Source of the DNA: Arthrobacter mangrovi
Lineage (GTDB): Bacteria; Actinomycetota; Actinomycetes; Actinomycetales; Micrococcaceae
Reading direction: 5' to 3'
DNA length: 64,000 nucleotides
Assembly: GCF_026011795.1 (NCBI RefSeq)
Contig: NZ_BRVS01000002.1
Span: 124,001-188,000 of the forward strand
How positions within the stretch are numbered: the first letter of the stretch is position 1; each line of letters begins with the position of its first letter. Both the position numbers and the translations under genes were made by a program. This document shows positions 7,388 through 15,204 of the stretch, piece after piece. Under the pieces are notes generated by a model, which had not been told where the DNA came from, did not search any database, and worked only from the letters and a program-made list of their open reading frames with translations.

Positions 7388-7876
7388 ATGACGGAAACGA
7401 TCGTGGTACTCACCGAGGAGCCGCTCAACAGCGCGGACCTGCGGAATCTTGAACTGCTGGCCTCGGAGGGCACCATGTTCAACGTGCTGATCCCGGAGGA
7501 CACCAAGCGCAACCTGGTGCTGGACTTCCTGGACAACCTGAGCCTGCTCGACGTCGCTGCCGCGTTCCGGGAGCTGCTCCACGGGCAGCCGTCGGCCGAC
7601 GAGGCCAAGACGGAGGCCGAGGAGGCCAAGCGGCTGTCCATCGAAGCGCTGGCCGGCAGCAGGCTCGCCGGCACGGTGGAGATCGTCGGGGACGACGCGG
7701 TGTCCGCCCTCGTGGACCACGTCCGCCGGCACCCGGTGGACCGGGCCGTCGTCATCACGACCCCGCACGCCGTCGAGGACACCTTCCACACGGACTGGGC
7801 GAACCGGGCCCAGGACAAGCTGGGCATCCCGGTGCTCCACCTCTACTCCGGCTCGGGATACATCGGCGATTCGTAG
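7388..7876 (+). CDS. Conserved hypothetical protein, UspA-like alpha/beta fold suggested
   Basis: This is a 162-residue soluble protein I do not recognise as a named family. The alternation TETIVVLTEE...MFNVLIPED...VEIVGDDAVSALVDHV...DRAVVITTP...IPVLHLYSGS reads as a Rossmann-like alpha/beta protein, reminiscent of universal-stress or response-type folds. A Glu/Ala/Lys-rich helix (about residues 78-95) resembles a linker or coiled coil. No ATP-binding G-x2-G-x9-GS motif is obvious. It precedes msrB by 13 nt, so the two are probably cotranscribed, perhaps in an oxidative-stress context. There is no Shine-Dalgarno before the ATG, consistent with a leaderless start. Confidence 0.6.
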   Translation: MTETIVVLTEEPLNSADLRNLELLASEGTMFNVLIPEDTKRNLVLDFLDNLSLLDVAAAFRELLHGQPSADEAKTEAEEAKRLSIEALAGSRLAGTVEIVGDDAVSALVDHVRRHPVDRAVVITTPHAVEDTFHTDWANRAQDKLGIPVLHLYSGSGYIGDS

Positions 7877-7889
7877 GCGTTGAAAGGAT

Positions 7890-8327
7890 ATGACCAACGT
7901 GGACAACACTGAAGAAGCCTTCCCCGTCACCAAGTCCGAGGACGAGTGGCGCCGCGAGCTGACGCCGGAGGAATACCACGTGCTGCGCCAGGCCGGCACG
8001 GAGCGGCCCTACACCGGCGAGTACTGGGACACCCACACCAACGGCGTCTACAAGTGCCGGGCCTGCGGCGCTGAACTGTTCACCAGCAAGGAGAAGTTCG
8101 ACTCGCACTGCGGCTGGCCGTCCTTCTGGGCGCCGCTGGCAGAGGGCAAGGTCCGTTACCTGCACGATTCCACGCTGGGCATGGAGCGGATCGAGGTCCG
8201 CTGCGCGAACTGCAACTCGCACCTGGGCCACGTCTTCGAGGGCGAGGGGTACCAGACCCCGACCGACCAGCGCTACTGCATCAATTCGGTCTCGCTGACA
8301 CTGGAGGAAGACGCGGCCGCCAGCTAG
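7890..8327 (+). CDS. msrB: Peptide-methionine (R)-S-oxide reductase MsrB
   Basis: A 145-residue MsrB that reduces the R epimer of methionine sulfoxide in proteins. The catalytic C130 is in RYCINS. The zinc site has both CxxC pairs (C56/C59 in CRACG, C105/C108 in CANC). The family blocks FDSHCGWPSFW and HLGHVFEGEG are intact. A possible resolving cysteine is C74. The ATG at 7890 has AAAGGA upstream. It lies directly behind the hypothetical gene and is followed by an inverted repeat with a T-rich tail that could end the transcript. Confidence 0.95.
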   Translation: MTNVDNTEEAFPVTKSEDEWRRELTPEEYHVLRQAGTERPYTGEYWDTHTNGVYKCRACGAELFTSKEKFDSHCGWPSFWAPLAEGKVRYLHDSTLGMERIEVRCANCNSHLGHVFEGEGYQTPTDQRYCINSVSLTLEEDAAAS

Positions 8328-8411
8328 CGGCACTCCGCCGCACAACTGTCGCCGCCAGCGCGAGCCCCGCTGGGCCTGCCGGCTTTCGCGGCCGCCTTGA
8401 GCATGAGAAGT

Positions 8412-8440
8412 GCTAATCAGTCGGCGCATTTCTGATTAGC
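8412..8440 (+). promoter_or_regulatory. Inverted repeat GCTAATCAG-N11-CTGATTAGC, operator or terminator
   Basis: Two 9-nt arms (8412-8420 and 8432-8440) match perfectly around 11 nt. Downstream comes TGAGCTTTTTCG, so it could be the msrB terminator. The arms are AT-rich, unlike the GC-rich terminators elsewhere in the window, and lie about 85 nt upstream of the DUF6421 start. A binding site for a regulator of that operon is the alternative. Confidence 0.5.
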
Positions 8441-8523
8441 TGAGCTTTTTCGTTGCTACGCTCGAGCCACAGTGCAGATCCGTCCGCACGGCCCGGCCGT
8501 GCCGCAGAACAGGGGGCTCCATC

Positions 8524-9903
8524 ATGACTCTGGCCATTTCGCCGTCCGGCGCCGAACAGTGCAGCGATTCGGGCCTGCCGGCGCATCCGGCCTGGCTCCG
8601 GCTCAAGGCCGCAGCCTCCGCGCTGCGTCCGCGGCAGCTGCACGACGGCTCCATTCCTGATCCTGCCCACCATGCCGAGGCGGGCCGGCAGGTAGAGAGC
8701 ATCGTCGCCGCCATCGCCGAGCTCGCTCCGTTCCTGGAGCACGACGGCGACTATCTCCGGCTGCTGCAGCAGGACTTCCGCCGGTGGGCCGCGGACGGCT
8801 TCGGGGTCCCGGACTTCCTGGATTCGCTCATGGCCTTCCAGCCGCAGCGACAGCGCCGCGACGGGCTGGTCCACCTGGTGGTTTTCCCGATGTACACGCA
8901 GAACGGCAGCCCGGACCGGCTGATCGAGGCCGTGCTGGTCGAGGTCATCTGGCCGGATTTCATCGACGATCTGGAGGCCGGGGACTACTCCAACAAGCTC
9001 TTCGTCCCGATCCGCTTCCTCGACTTCACGCCCGGCTACGACACGAACTCCGCCGTGCTCTTCCCGGAAACCGTGGCCGTCCGCGAGACCCCGGCCTTCA
9101 CGTGGGGCGCCATCTTCGCGGACCGCGAGGCCGCCCGGTTCCGCCGCGTGGTCGCCGCCGCCGCCCGGACCACCTCGCTCGAGCTGCCTGCGGAGGCCGC
9201 CGAGCTCCTTGAGGACCAGCAGCTCGCCGAGGAAACCTTCGTCATGTGGGACCTCATCCACGACCGCACGCACATGCGCGGCGACCTGCCGTTCGACCCG
9301 TTCATGATCAAGCAGCGGATGCCCTACTTCCTCTACTCGCTGGAGGAACTGCGCTGCGACCTCACCGCGTTCCGCGAATCCGTCCGGCTCGAGCATGACG
9401 CCGAGGCATCGCCGGAAATCCGCGCGCACGCCAGGCTGGTCCAGTACGCAGTGATCTTCGACCGGATCTTCCGCTTCGCCATCACCGGAAGCCGGGTCCG
9501 CAACTACGACGGCCTCGGCGGCCAGCTGCTGTTCGCCTGGCTGCACCAGCACCACGTTCTGCACTGGACCGATTCCCGGCTGACCATCGACTGGGAGCAC
9601 GTCGCGGACGCCGTCGTCGACCTTGGCCGGCAGATCGACGACCTGTACTGGCGCTCGATCGACCGCCCGAAGCTGGCGCACTGGCTCGCGGCCTACGAGA
9701 TGCTGACCGGCACGCTGACCCCGAATCCCGCCTCCGCCTGGGCCAAGGGGCCCACTGCCCTGCCGCTGACGGCGCCACTGCGTGAAATTACCGACCAGGT
9801 CATGGATGATGAGTTCCCACTGTCCATGTTCTACGAGGCACTGGGGAAGAAGATGAAATCCGTCATTGAATCGACCTCCGGCATTACCGGAGCCGCAGCA
9901 TGA
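8524..9903 (+). CDS. DUF6421 family protein
   Basis: A 459-residue soluble protein of an actinobacterial family without assigned function. The central part holds WDLIHDRTHMRGD (about 242-253), an HDxxH motif with H246 and H250, and 24 residues later YSLEELRCDLTAF (E274/E275). The spacing and the EE-x-R-x-D/E pattern resemble gluzincin metalloproteases such as dipeptidyl peptidase III, with Asp in place of the usual catalytic Glu. I infer a metal-binding, possibly hydrolytic protein. Its stop overlaps the next start (ATGA), so it is translationally coupled to the SDR and then the aldolase-like gene. ATG chosen at 8524. Confidence 0.75.
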   Translation: MTLAISPSGAEQCSDSGLPAHPAWLRLKAAASALRPRQLHDGSIPDPAHHAEAGRQVESIVAAIAELAPFLEHDGDYLRLLQQDFRRWAADGFGVPDFLDSLMAFQPQRQRRDGLVHLVVFPMYTQNGSPDRLIEAVLVEVIWPDFIDDLEAGDYSNKLFVPIRFLDFTPGYDTNSAVLFPETVAVRETPAFTWGAIFADREAARFRRVVAAAARTTSLELPAEAAELLEDQQLAEETFVMWDLIHDRTHMRGDLPFDPFMIKQRMPYFLYSLEELRCDLTAFRESVRLEHDAEASPEIRAHARLVQYAVIFDRIFRFAITGSRVRNYDGLGGQLLFAWLHQHHVLHWTDSRLTIDWEHVADAVVDLGRQIDDLYWRSIDRPKLAHWLAAYEMLTGTLTPNPASAWAKGPTALPLTAPLREITDQVMDDEFPLSMFYEALGKKMKSVIESTSGITGAAA

Positions 9904-10673
9904 GCGGCGGCCCTCCGGCGGAACCGGGAGGCACGGACGGCGCCATCCCCGCAGGCCTGCGAGTGGTGGTCGCCGGGGCCTCAGGCGCCTCGGGCCGGGC
10001 CGTCACCGCCGCGCTGCGCCGGGCCGGGGCGGAGGTCATCGCCGTAGGCAGCAATGCGGAGCGGCTGCGGCAGGCGTACGGCGATGACGACGGCGTAGCT
10101 ACGTTCGCCTGCGACCTCGCCGACCGCAGGGCCGTCGAGGGGCTGGCCGCCGACGTGCTGGTTCGCGGCGGCGCCGACGGCCTGGTCCACCTGGTCGGCG
10201 GCTGGCGCGGCGGCAAAGGCATCACCGGCCAGAGCGACGAGGACTGGGACTTCCTCCACCGCAACCTGGTCACGACCCTGCGCAACACGACCAGGGCCTT
10301 CTACCCGCAGCTGGCCGCGTCGAAGCACGGCCGCGCCGTCATTGTTTCCTCCACGGCCGTGGGCGCCGCCACCGCCGGCGGGGCCAACTACGCAGCCGCC
10401 AAGGCCGCAGCCGAGAGCTGGATGCAGTCCCTCGCGGACGGCTTCGAGCGCGAGCGGAAAGCCGCCGGAAAGGACACCGGAAGCCCCGTAACCGCCCGGG
10501 CCGCCGCCGTCGTACTGGTGGTCAAGGCCCTGGTGGACGACGGCATGCGCCGCGCGGAACCGGAGAAGACGTTCGACGGATTCACCGACGTTGCGCAGCT
10601 GGCCGAGGCCGTGAAGAATTTGTTCGGCACGCCCGCCGCCGATCTGAACGGACACAGGATCCCGCTCGCGTGA
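9900..10673 (+). CDS. SDR family NAD(P)-dependent oxidoreductase
   Basis: A 257-residue short-chain dehydrogenase/reductase. The cofactor loop is GASGASG near residue 26, a variant of TGxxxGxG. The active-site pair is present as YAAAK, with serine in VSSTAV. After the active site there is the gapped segment EREREAAGKDTGS-like, and the C-terminus ends with the family's NGHRIPLA. The substrate is unknown. It overlaps the DUF6421 stop (ATGA at 9900-9903) and the aldolase-like start (GTGA at 10670-10673), so all three proteins are likely made in fixed ratio and act in one process. Confidence 0.82.
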   Translation: MSGGPPAEPGGTDGAIPAGLRVVVAGASGASGRAVTAALRRAGAEVIAVGSNAERLRQAYGDDDGVATFACDLADRRAVEGLAADVLVRGGADGLVHLVGGWRGGKGITGQSDEDWDFLHRNLVTTLRNTTRAFYPQLAASKHGRAVIVSSTAVGAATAGGANYAAAKAAAESWMQSLADGFERERKAAGKDTGSPVTARAAAVVLVVKALVDDGMRRAEPEKTFDGFTDVAQLAEAVKNLFGTPAADLNGHRIPLA

Positions 10674-11800
10674 GCGCATCCGCCCCTACACCCCATTCCG
10701 AGAAGGACATTGCCATCGTGACCGATTCCTCCCTGCTCGCCGCTCCCCTGCACGACGCCGCCGCACGCGGCTTCGCCTCGGACAACTATTCGGGGGTGCA
10801 TCCGGAAATCCTGACGGCGCTGGCCCACGCCAACGGCGGCCACCAGGTTTCGTACGGCGAGGACGACTACACGGCCCGGCTGCAGGAAATCATCCAAACG
10901 CATTTCGGCGCGCAGGCGGTCGCCTACCCGGTGTTCAACGGCACCGGCGCGAACGTGCTGAGCCTGCAGTCGATGCTGCCGCGCTGGGGGGCCGTCATCT
11001 GCGCCGCCACCGCGCATATCAATGTGGACGAGAACGGCGCCCCCGAGCGGGTCGGCGGGATGAAGCTGCTGCCCGTGCCCACCGAGGACGGCAAGCTGAC
11101 GCCGGAGCTGATCGACCGCGAGGCCTGGGGCTGGGGCGACGAGCACCGTGCCCAGCCGCTGGCCGTGTCCCTCACCCAGAGCACCGAGCTCGGCACGCTG
11201 TACAGCATCGAGGAAATCCGGGCGATCGCCGACCACGCGCACGGACACGGCATGAAGCTGCACATGGACGGGGCGCGGCTGGCCAACGCGGCCGCGGCCC
11301 TCGACGTTCCGCTGCGCGAGTTCACGACGGACGCGGGGGTGGACATCGTTTCCCTCGGCGGCACCAAGAACGGCCTGCTTTTCGGTGAATGCGTCGTGGT
11401 GCTGAACCCGGAGGCGGCGGCCGGCCTGCCGTACCTGCGCAAGATGAACATGCAGCTGGCGTCGAAGATGCGCTTCATCTCGGCGCAGTTCGTGGCGCTG
11501 CTGGAGGACGGCCTGTGGCTGCGCTCGGCAGCGCATGCGAACGCGATGGCGGCCCGGCTGCGCGCGGCGGTGGCCGGGATCGACGGCGTCCGGCCCACGC
11601 AGGAGACGCAGGCCAACGCCGTGTTCGCCACGCTTCCGGCGGGTGCGGCGGACCGGATCCGCAAGAAGTTCCGGTTCTACGACTGGGACGCTGCCCGGGG
11701 CGAGGTCCGCTGGATGTGCTCGTTCGACACGTCGGAGGCCGACGTGGATGCCTTCGCCGAGGCCATCCGCGCAGAGGTCGGGGACAGCACAGGAGCATAA
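10670..11800 (+). CDS. Low-specificity L-threonine aldolase-type PLP enzyme
   Basis: A fold-type I PLP enzyme of the threonine aldolase/beta-eliminating lyase family (376 residues from the GTG at 10670). Marks are DNYSGVHPEIL at the N-terminus, the GTGANVL cofactor loop, HMDGARLANA with the cofactor-binding aspartate, and the Schiff-base lysine in SLGGTKNGLLFGE. The family cleaves L-threonine or other beta-hydroxy amino acids to glycine and an aldehyde. An alternative start is the GTG at 10718, which has GAGAAGG upstream and would remove a weakly conserved 16-residue head. It is the last gene of the DUF6421 operon, where a beta-hydroxy amino acid-like substrate is an inference. Confidence 0.85.
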   Translation: MSASAPTPHSEKDIAIVTDSSLLAAPLHDAAARGFASDNYSGVHPEILTALAHANGGHQVSYGEDDYTARLQEIIQTHFGAQAVAYPVFNGTGANVLSLQSMLPRWGAVICAATAHINVDENGAPERVGGMKLLPVPTEDGKLTPELIDREAWGWGDEHRAQPLAVSLTQSTELGTLYSIEEIRAIADHAHGHGMKLHMDGARLANAAAALDVPLREFTTDAGVDIVSLGGTKNGLLFGECVVVLNPEAAAGLPYLRKMNMQLASKMRFISAQFVALLEDGLWLRSAAHANAMAARLRAAVAGIDGVRPTQETQANAVFATLPAGAADRIRKKFRFYDWDAARGEVRWMCSFDTSEADVDAFAEAIRAEVGDSTGA

Positions 11801-11861
11801 CGATTCATGGCTCCGGCGAGTCTGGTTCCCGGCTGTCAGTGCCGCGAATTAACCTGTGGGT

Positions 11862-12500
11862 GTGAGTGCGATTGGTGATATGTCCGCGGTTCCTGCGGAC
11901 TTCATGACCGCCCTGGCCGCGTTGCGCCGGGCACAGTGCCGCAGCGAGCTCCGCCTCGAAGAGCTGCCAGCTCCCTCGCGCCTCGCCCCGTTCGCCGTGG
12001 CCATTGGCGCCGAGGTCGTCCAGCCCGCCGCTCCGGCCGGCCGGCCGCTGCACGGACCCGCCCTTGCCGCCGTCGGCAGTTCCGGCGGGACGGAACTCGC
12101 GACGGGCCGCTTCGTCCTGCTCTACGACGCCGAAGGGTCTGAACTCTGGGACGGCACTTTCCGCATCGTGACCTACATCCGCGCCCAGCTCGATGCCGAG
12201 ATGGGCAATGACTCGCTGCTGGGTTCGGTCGCCTGGACCTGGCTGGTGGAGGCGCTGGACGTCCACCACGCCGGATACCGCAATGCCGGCGGAACGGCGA
12301 CCCGGATCCTCTCGGAGAGCTTCGGCACCCTCGCGGACCAGCAGGACGCCATCGACATCGAGCTCCGGGCCTCCTGGACCCCCGATTCTGCCCAGGTCCA
12401 GGCCCACCTCGAAGCCTGGTCGGACATGGTCTGCACCTTCGCCGGCCTGCCCCCGCTGCCGGACGGCGTGGCTCCGCTGCCGAATCGCCGTCGCAATTAA
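11862..12500 (+). CDS. DUF3000 family protein
   Basis: A 212-residue member of DUF3000, an actinobacterial family found next to RNase D, as here. It has no transmembrane segment or catalytic motif I can name; conserved-looking blocks are GRFVLLYDAEGSELWDGTFRIVTYIRA and DSLLGSVAWTWLVEAL. Function is unknown. The GTG at 11862 is preferred because TAACCT (11850-11855) lies exactly 6 nt upstream, the geometry of a leaderless message. The GTG at 11856 is in frame and directly abuts that box. rnd follows after 23 nt. Confidence 0.8.
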   Translation: MSAIGDMSAVPADFMTALAALRRAQCRSELRLEELPAPSRLAPFAVAIGAEVVQPAAPAGRPLHGPALAAVGSSGGTELATGRFVLLYDAEGSELWDGTFRIVTYIRAQLDAEMGNDSLLGSVAWTWLVEALDVHHAGYRNAGGTATRILSESFGTLADQQDAIDIELRASWTPDSAQVQAHLEAWSDMVCTFAGLPPLPDGVAPLPNRRRN

Positions 12501-12523
12501 CCGCGCAGTAGACTGAAAGGACC

Positions 12524-13852
12524 ATGACTTTCTTGACTTCGGACTCTTCCGCCGGACCGTCGCGCCCCTCCATCGGTGCACCACCCGCGGAAGCGGCCCC
12601 GGAGCAGGCCCCCGAACTGGTTGAGCTGACCGCGCCGCGGGAGGGGGTGCCCCCTGTCGTCACCACTGCCAACGGGCTGGCGCGCGCCGCGGCCGCGCTG
12701 GCCGCTGGACGGGGTCCGGTGGCTGTGGACGCCGAGCGCGCTTCCGGCTTCCGCTACGGCCAGCGGGCCTTCCTCGTGCAGCTCCGCCGCGAGGGAGCGG
12801 GCACCTGGCTGGTCGACCCCGAACCCTTCGACGACCTGGTGGTCATCAACGATGCGATCTGTGGCGCCGAGTGGATCCTGCACGCCGCCACCCAGGACTT
12901 GCCCTGCCTCTCCGAGCTTGGCATGTGGCCGGACCGGCTCTTCGACACGGAGCTCGCCGCCCGGCTGGCCGGGCTCCCCCGCGTCGGCCTCGCCGCTGTG
13001 ATCGAGAACCTGCTGGGATTCACGCTGGCCAAGGAGCATTCCGCCGCGGACTGGTCCACCCGCCCGCTGCCCGAGCCCTGGCTCCGCTACGCCGCACTGG
13101 ACGTCGAGGTGCTGATCGAACTCCGCGAGGCCATGGTTGAGCTGCTCACACGGCAGGACAAGCTGGGTTTTGCCGAGCAGGAGTTCGAGGCCCTGCGCAA
13201 GACGCCGCCCGCCCCGCCGCGCCCGGATCCCTGGCGAAAGACCTCGGGCCTCCACCAGATCCGCGACCGGAGGCAGCTGGCTGCGGTGCGGGAGCTGTGG
13301 CAGGAACGCGAACAGCTGGCCGAGAAGCGGGACGTCGCACCCGGCCGCCTGATCCCGGACTCCGCCATCGTGGCCGCGGCCCGGGCAATGCCCGCAACCG
13401 TACCCCAGCTGCTGGACGTCAACGGCTTCCACGGGCGGGCCGCCCAGCGGGAGGCCCCGCGTTGGCTCCGCTGCATCAGCACCGCCCGGCAGTTGAAGGA
13501 ACTGCCCGAACTGCAGCAGCCGACCAATGCTCCCCCGCCGCCCCGGGTGTGGGCTGACAAGGACCCCGCGGCGGCAGCACGCCTGCAGACCGCCCGCCCC
13601 CGGCTCGCCGCCTTGGCCGAGAAGCTGGAGATGCCGGTGGAGAACCTGCTCACCCCCGATTTCCTGCGCCGCGTCGCCTGGCGCCCGCCGGCCGCGGTCA
13701 CCGAGGAATCCATCGCCGCGGCCCTGCGCGAACTGGGCGCCCGTCCCTGGCAGCTGGAACTTGCCGTTCCTGTCATCACCAAGGCCTTCCTCGATCCGGA
13801 CCCGCTGCCGGAGCCGAAGGGCAAGGGGAACCACCGGGGAAGCGCGGCGTAG
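12524..13852 (+). CDS. rnd: Ribonuclease D (DEDD 3'-5' exonuclease with HRDC domain)
   Basis: A 442-residue RNase D that trims RNA 3' ends, including tRNA precursors. The DEDDy motifs are complete: exo I VDAERASGF, exo II HAATQDLPCL and exo III YAALDVEVL. After about residue 240 come one or two HRDC-type helical domains (IRDRRQLAAVRELWQEREQLAEKRD, with LIPDSAIVAAA). The actinobacterial form has an extra N-terminal segment of roughly 60 residues. AAAGGA precedes the ATG, and TAGACT at 12508-12513 could be a local -10. It is part of the conserved DUF3000-rnd-thiolase-FadB order. Confidence 0.92.
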   Translation: MTFLTSDSSAGPSRPSIGAPPAEAAPEQAPELVELTAPREGVPPVVTTANGLARAAAALAAGRGPVAVDAERASGFRYGQRAFLVQLRREGAGTWLVDPEPFDDLVVINDAICGAEWILHAATQDLPCLSELGMWPDRLFDTELAARLAGLPRVGLAAVIENLLGFTLAKEHSAADWSTRPLPEPWLRYAALDVEVLIELREAMVELLTRQDKLGFAEQEFEALRKTPPAPPRPDPWRKTSGLHQIRDRRQLAAVRELWQEREQLAEKRDVAPGRLIPDSAIVAAARAMPATVPQLLDVNGFHGRAAQREAPRWLRCISTARQLKELPELQQPTNAPPPPRVWADKDPAAAARLQTARPRLAALAEKLEMPVENLLTPDFLRRVAWRPPAAVTEESIAAALRELGARPWQLELAVPVITKAFLDPDPLPEPKGKGNHRGSAA

Positions 13853-13896
13853 CTTCCCAGGCCGGCGCGGGCCGCCCGTGAGGAGGCTTGCCGCCT

Positions 13897-13916
13897 ATGT
13901 TACCCATGGGTAACAT
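13897..13916 (+). promoter_or_regulatory. Perfect 20-bp palindrome upstream of the beta-oxidation operon
   Basis: ATGTTACCCATGGGTAACAT reads identically on both strands. It lies 35 nt before the thiolase start and 45 nt after the rnd stop. The size and symmetry suit a dimeric TetR- or MarR-type regulator. Fatty-acid catabolism genes in actinobacteria are often controlled this way, so an acyl-CoA-responsive repressor is my inference. Confidence 0.65.
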
Positions 13917-13950
13917 GAGGGGCGTCACGCTGCCGTCCCGAGGAGCCCCG

Positions 13951-15204
13951 GTGAGTCCTGTCCTGCCTGCCCGCGCCCTGCGCGACGTCGTCTTCGTCGA
14001 CGGCGTCCGCACCCCTTTCGGCAAGGCGGGTGGGAAAGGCATCCACGCCGGCACCCGGGCCGACGACCTGGTGGTCAAGTGCATCCGCGAACTGCTGCGC
14101 CGCAATCCGTCCCTTCCGCCCGAGCGGATCGACGAGGTTGCCGTTGCCGCAACCACGCAGACCGGAGACCAGGGCCTGACCATCGGCCGGAGCGCCGCCC
14201 TGCTTGCCGGCCTCCCCCGCTCGGTTCCGGGCTTCGCCATAGACCGCATGTGCGCAGGGGCCATGACGGCAGTAACGACGACGGCGGGCGGCATCGCCTT
14301 TGGCGCCTACGACGTGGTCATCGCCGGCGGGGTGGAGCACATGGGCAGCCACCCGATGGGCCAGGGGGCGGAGCCCAACCCGCGCTTCGCCGCCGAGAAG
14401 CTTGTTGACCCTGACGCCCTGAACATGGGCAGCACCGCCGAGACCCTGCACGACCGCTGGCCCGGCATGACGAAGGAGCGTGCCGACGCCTACGCCGCGG
14501 CGAGCCAGGCGAAACTCGCAGCGGCCTACGAGGCGGGCTCGATCCAGCAGGATCTTGTTCCGGTGGCGGGCCGGAAGCCGGGCGAGGGCTGGGCTCTGCA
14601 CCGCGCCGACGAGCCTCCGCGCCCCGGCACCACGGTGGCAGACCTGGACGGGCTGCGCACGCCGTTCCGTCCGCACGGGCGGGTCACTGCCGGCAATGCG
14701 GCCGGGCTCACCGACGGCGCCACCGCGGCCGTCCTGGCGTCGGCCGGGACGGCGGCGGAGCTGGGCCTGCCCGCCAGGATGCGCCTGGTCTCCTACGCGT
14801 TCGCTGGCGTCGATCCTGAAGTCATGGGCATCGGCCCGATCCCCGCGACCGCAAAGGCGCTCAAGCTTGCCGGGCTGGACATAGCGGACATAGGCCTGTT
14901 CGAGATCAACGAGGCGTTCGCGGTGCAGGTGCTCTCTTTCCTGGACCACTTCGGACTCGCCGACGACGACCCGCGCGTGAACCGCTATGGCGGGGCGATC
15001 GCCGTCGGACATCCGCTGGCCGCCTCCGGGGTACGGCTGATGACCCAGCTGGCCCGGCAGTTCGAGGAGGACCCTAGCGTCCGGTACGGGCTGACCACCA
15101 TGTGCGTCGGCCTGGGCATGGGCGGCACGGTGGTCTGGGAGAACCCGCACCATCCGGAGTATCCCCGCCCGACCCCGTCCGCCACTGAGAAGGAGCAAGC
15201 ATGA
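13951..15204 (+). CDS. fadA: Acetyl-CoA acyltransferase (3-ketoacyl-CoA thiolase)
   Basis: A 417-residue thiolase that carries out the last step of fatty-acid beta-oxidation, cleaving 3-ketoacyl-CoA with CoA. The nucleophilic cysteine is in FAIDRMCAGAM, followed by INEAFAVQ, the histidine in GGAIAVGHPLAASG and the second cysteine in TMCVGLGMGG. The N-terminus DVVFVDGVRTPFGKAGGK is typical. The GTG at 13951 is chosen because AGGAG sits 5 nt upstream, and starting earlier would run through the palindrome. The stop overlaps the FadB-like start (ATGA at 15201), giving a coupled pair equivalent to mycobacterial Rv0859-Rv0860. Confidence 0.92.
   Translation: MSPVLPARALRDVVFVDGVRTPFGKAGGKGIHAGTRADDLVVKCIRELLRRNPSLPPERIDEVAVAATTQTGDQGLTIGRSAALLAGLPRSVPGFAIDRMCAGAMTAVTTTAGGIAFGAYDVVIAGGVEHMGSHPMGQGAEPNPRFAAEKLVDPDALNMGSTAETLHDRWPGMTKERADAYAAASQAKLAAAYEAGSIQQDLVPVAGRKPGEGWALHRADEPPRPGTTVADLDGLRTPFRPHGRVTAGNAAGLTDGATAAVLASAGTAAELGLPARMRLVSYAFAGVDPEVMGIGPIPATAKALKLAGLDIADIGLFEINEAFAVQVLSFLDHFGLADDDPRVNRYGGAIAVGHPLAASGVRLMTQLARQFEEDPSVRYGLTTMCVGLGMGGTVVWENPHHPEYPRPTPSATEKEQA

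Noticed and set aside
7262-7999. N-terminal extension of the alpha/beta hydrolase to 684 residues
   Set aside because: It would run antisense through the 162-residue gene and part of msrB. The signal-anchor begins right after the ATG at 7261.
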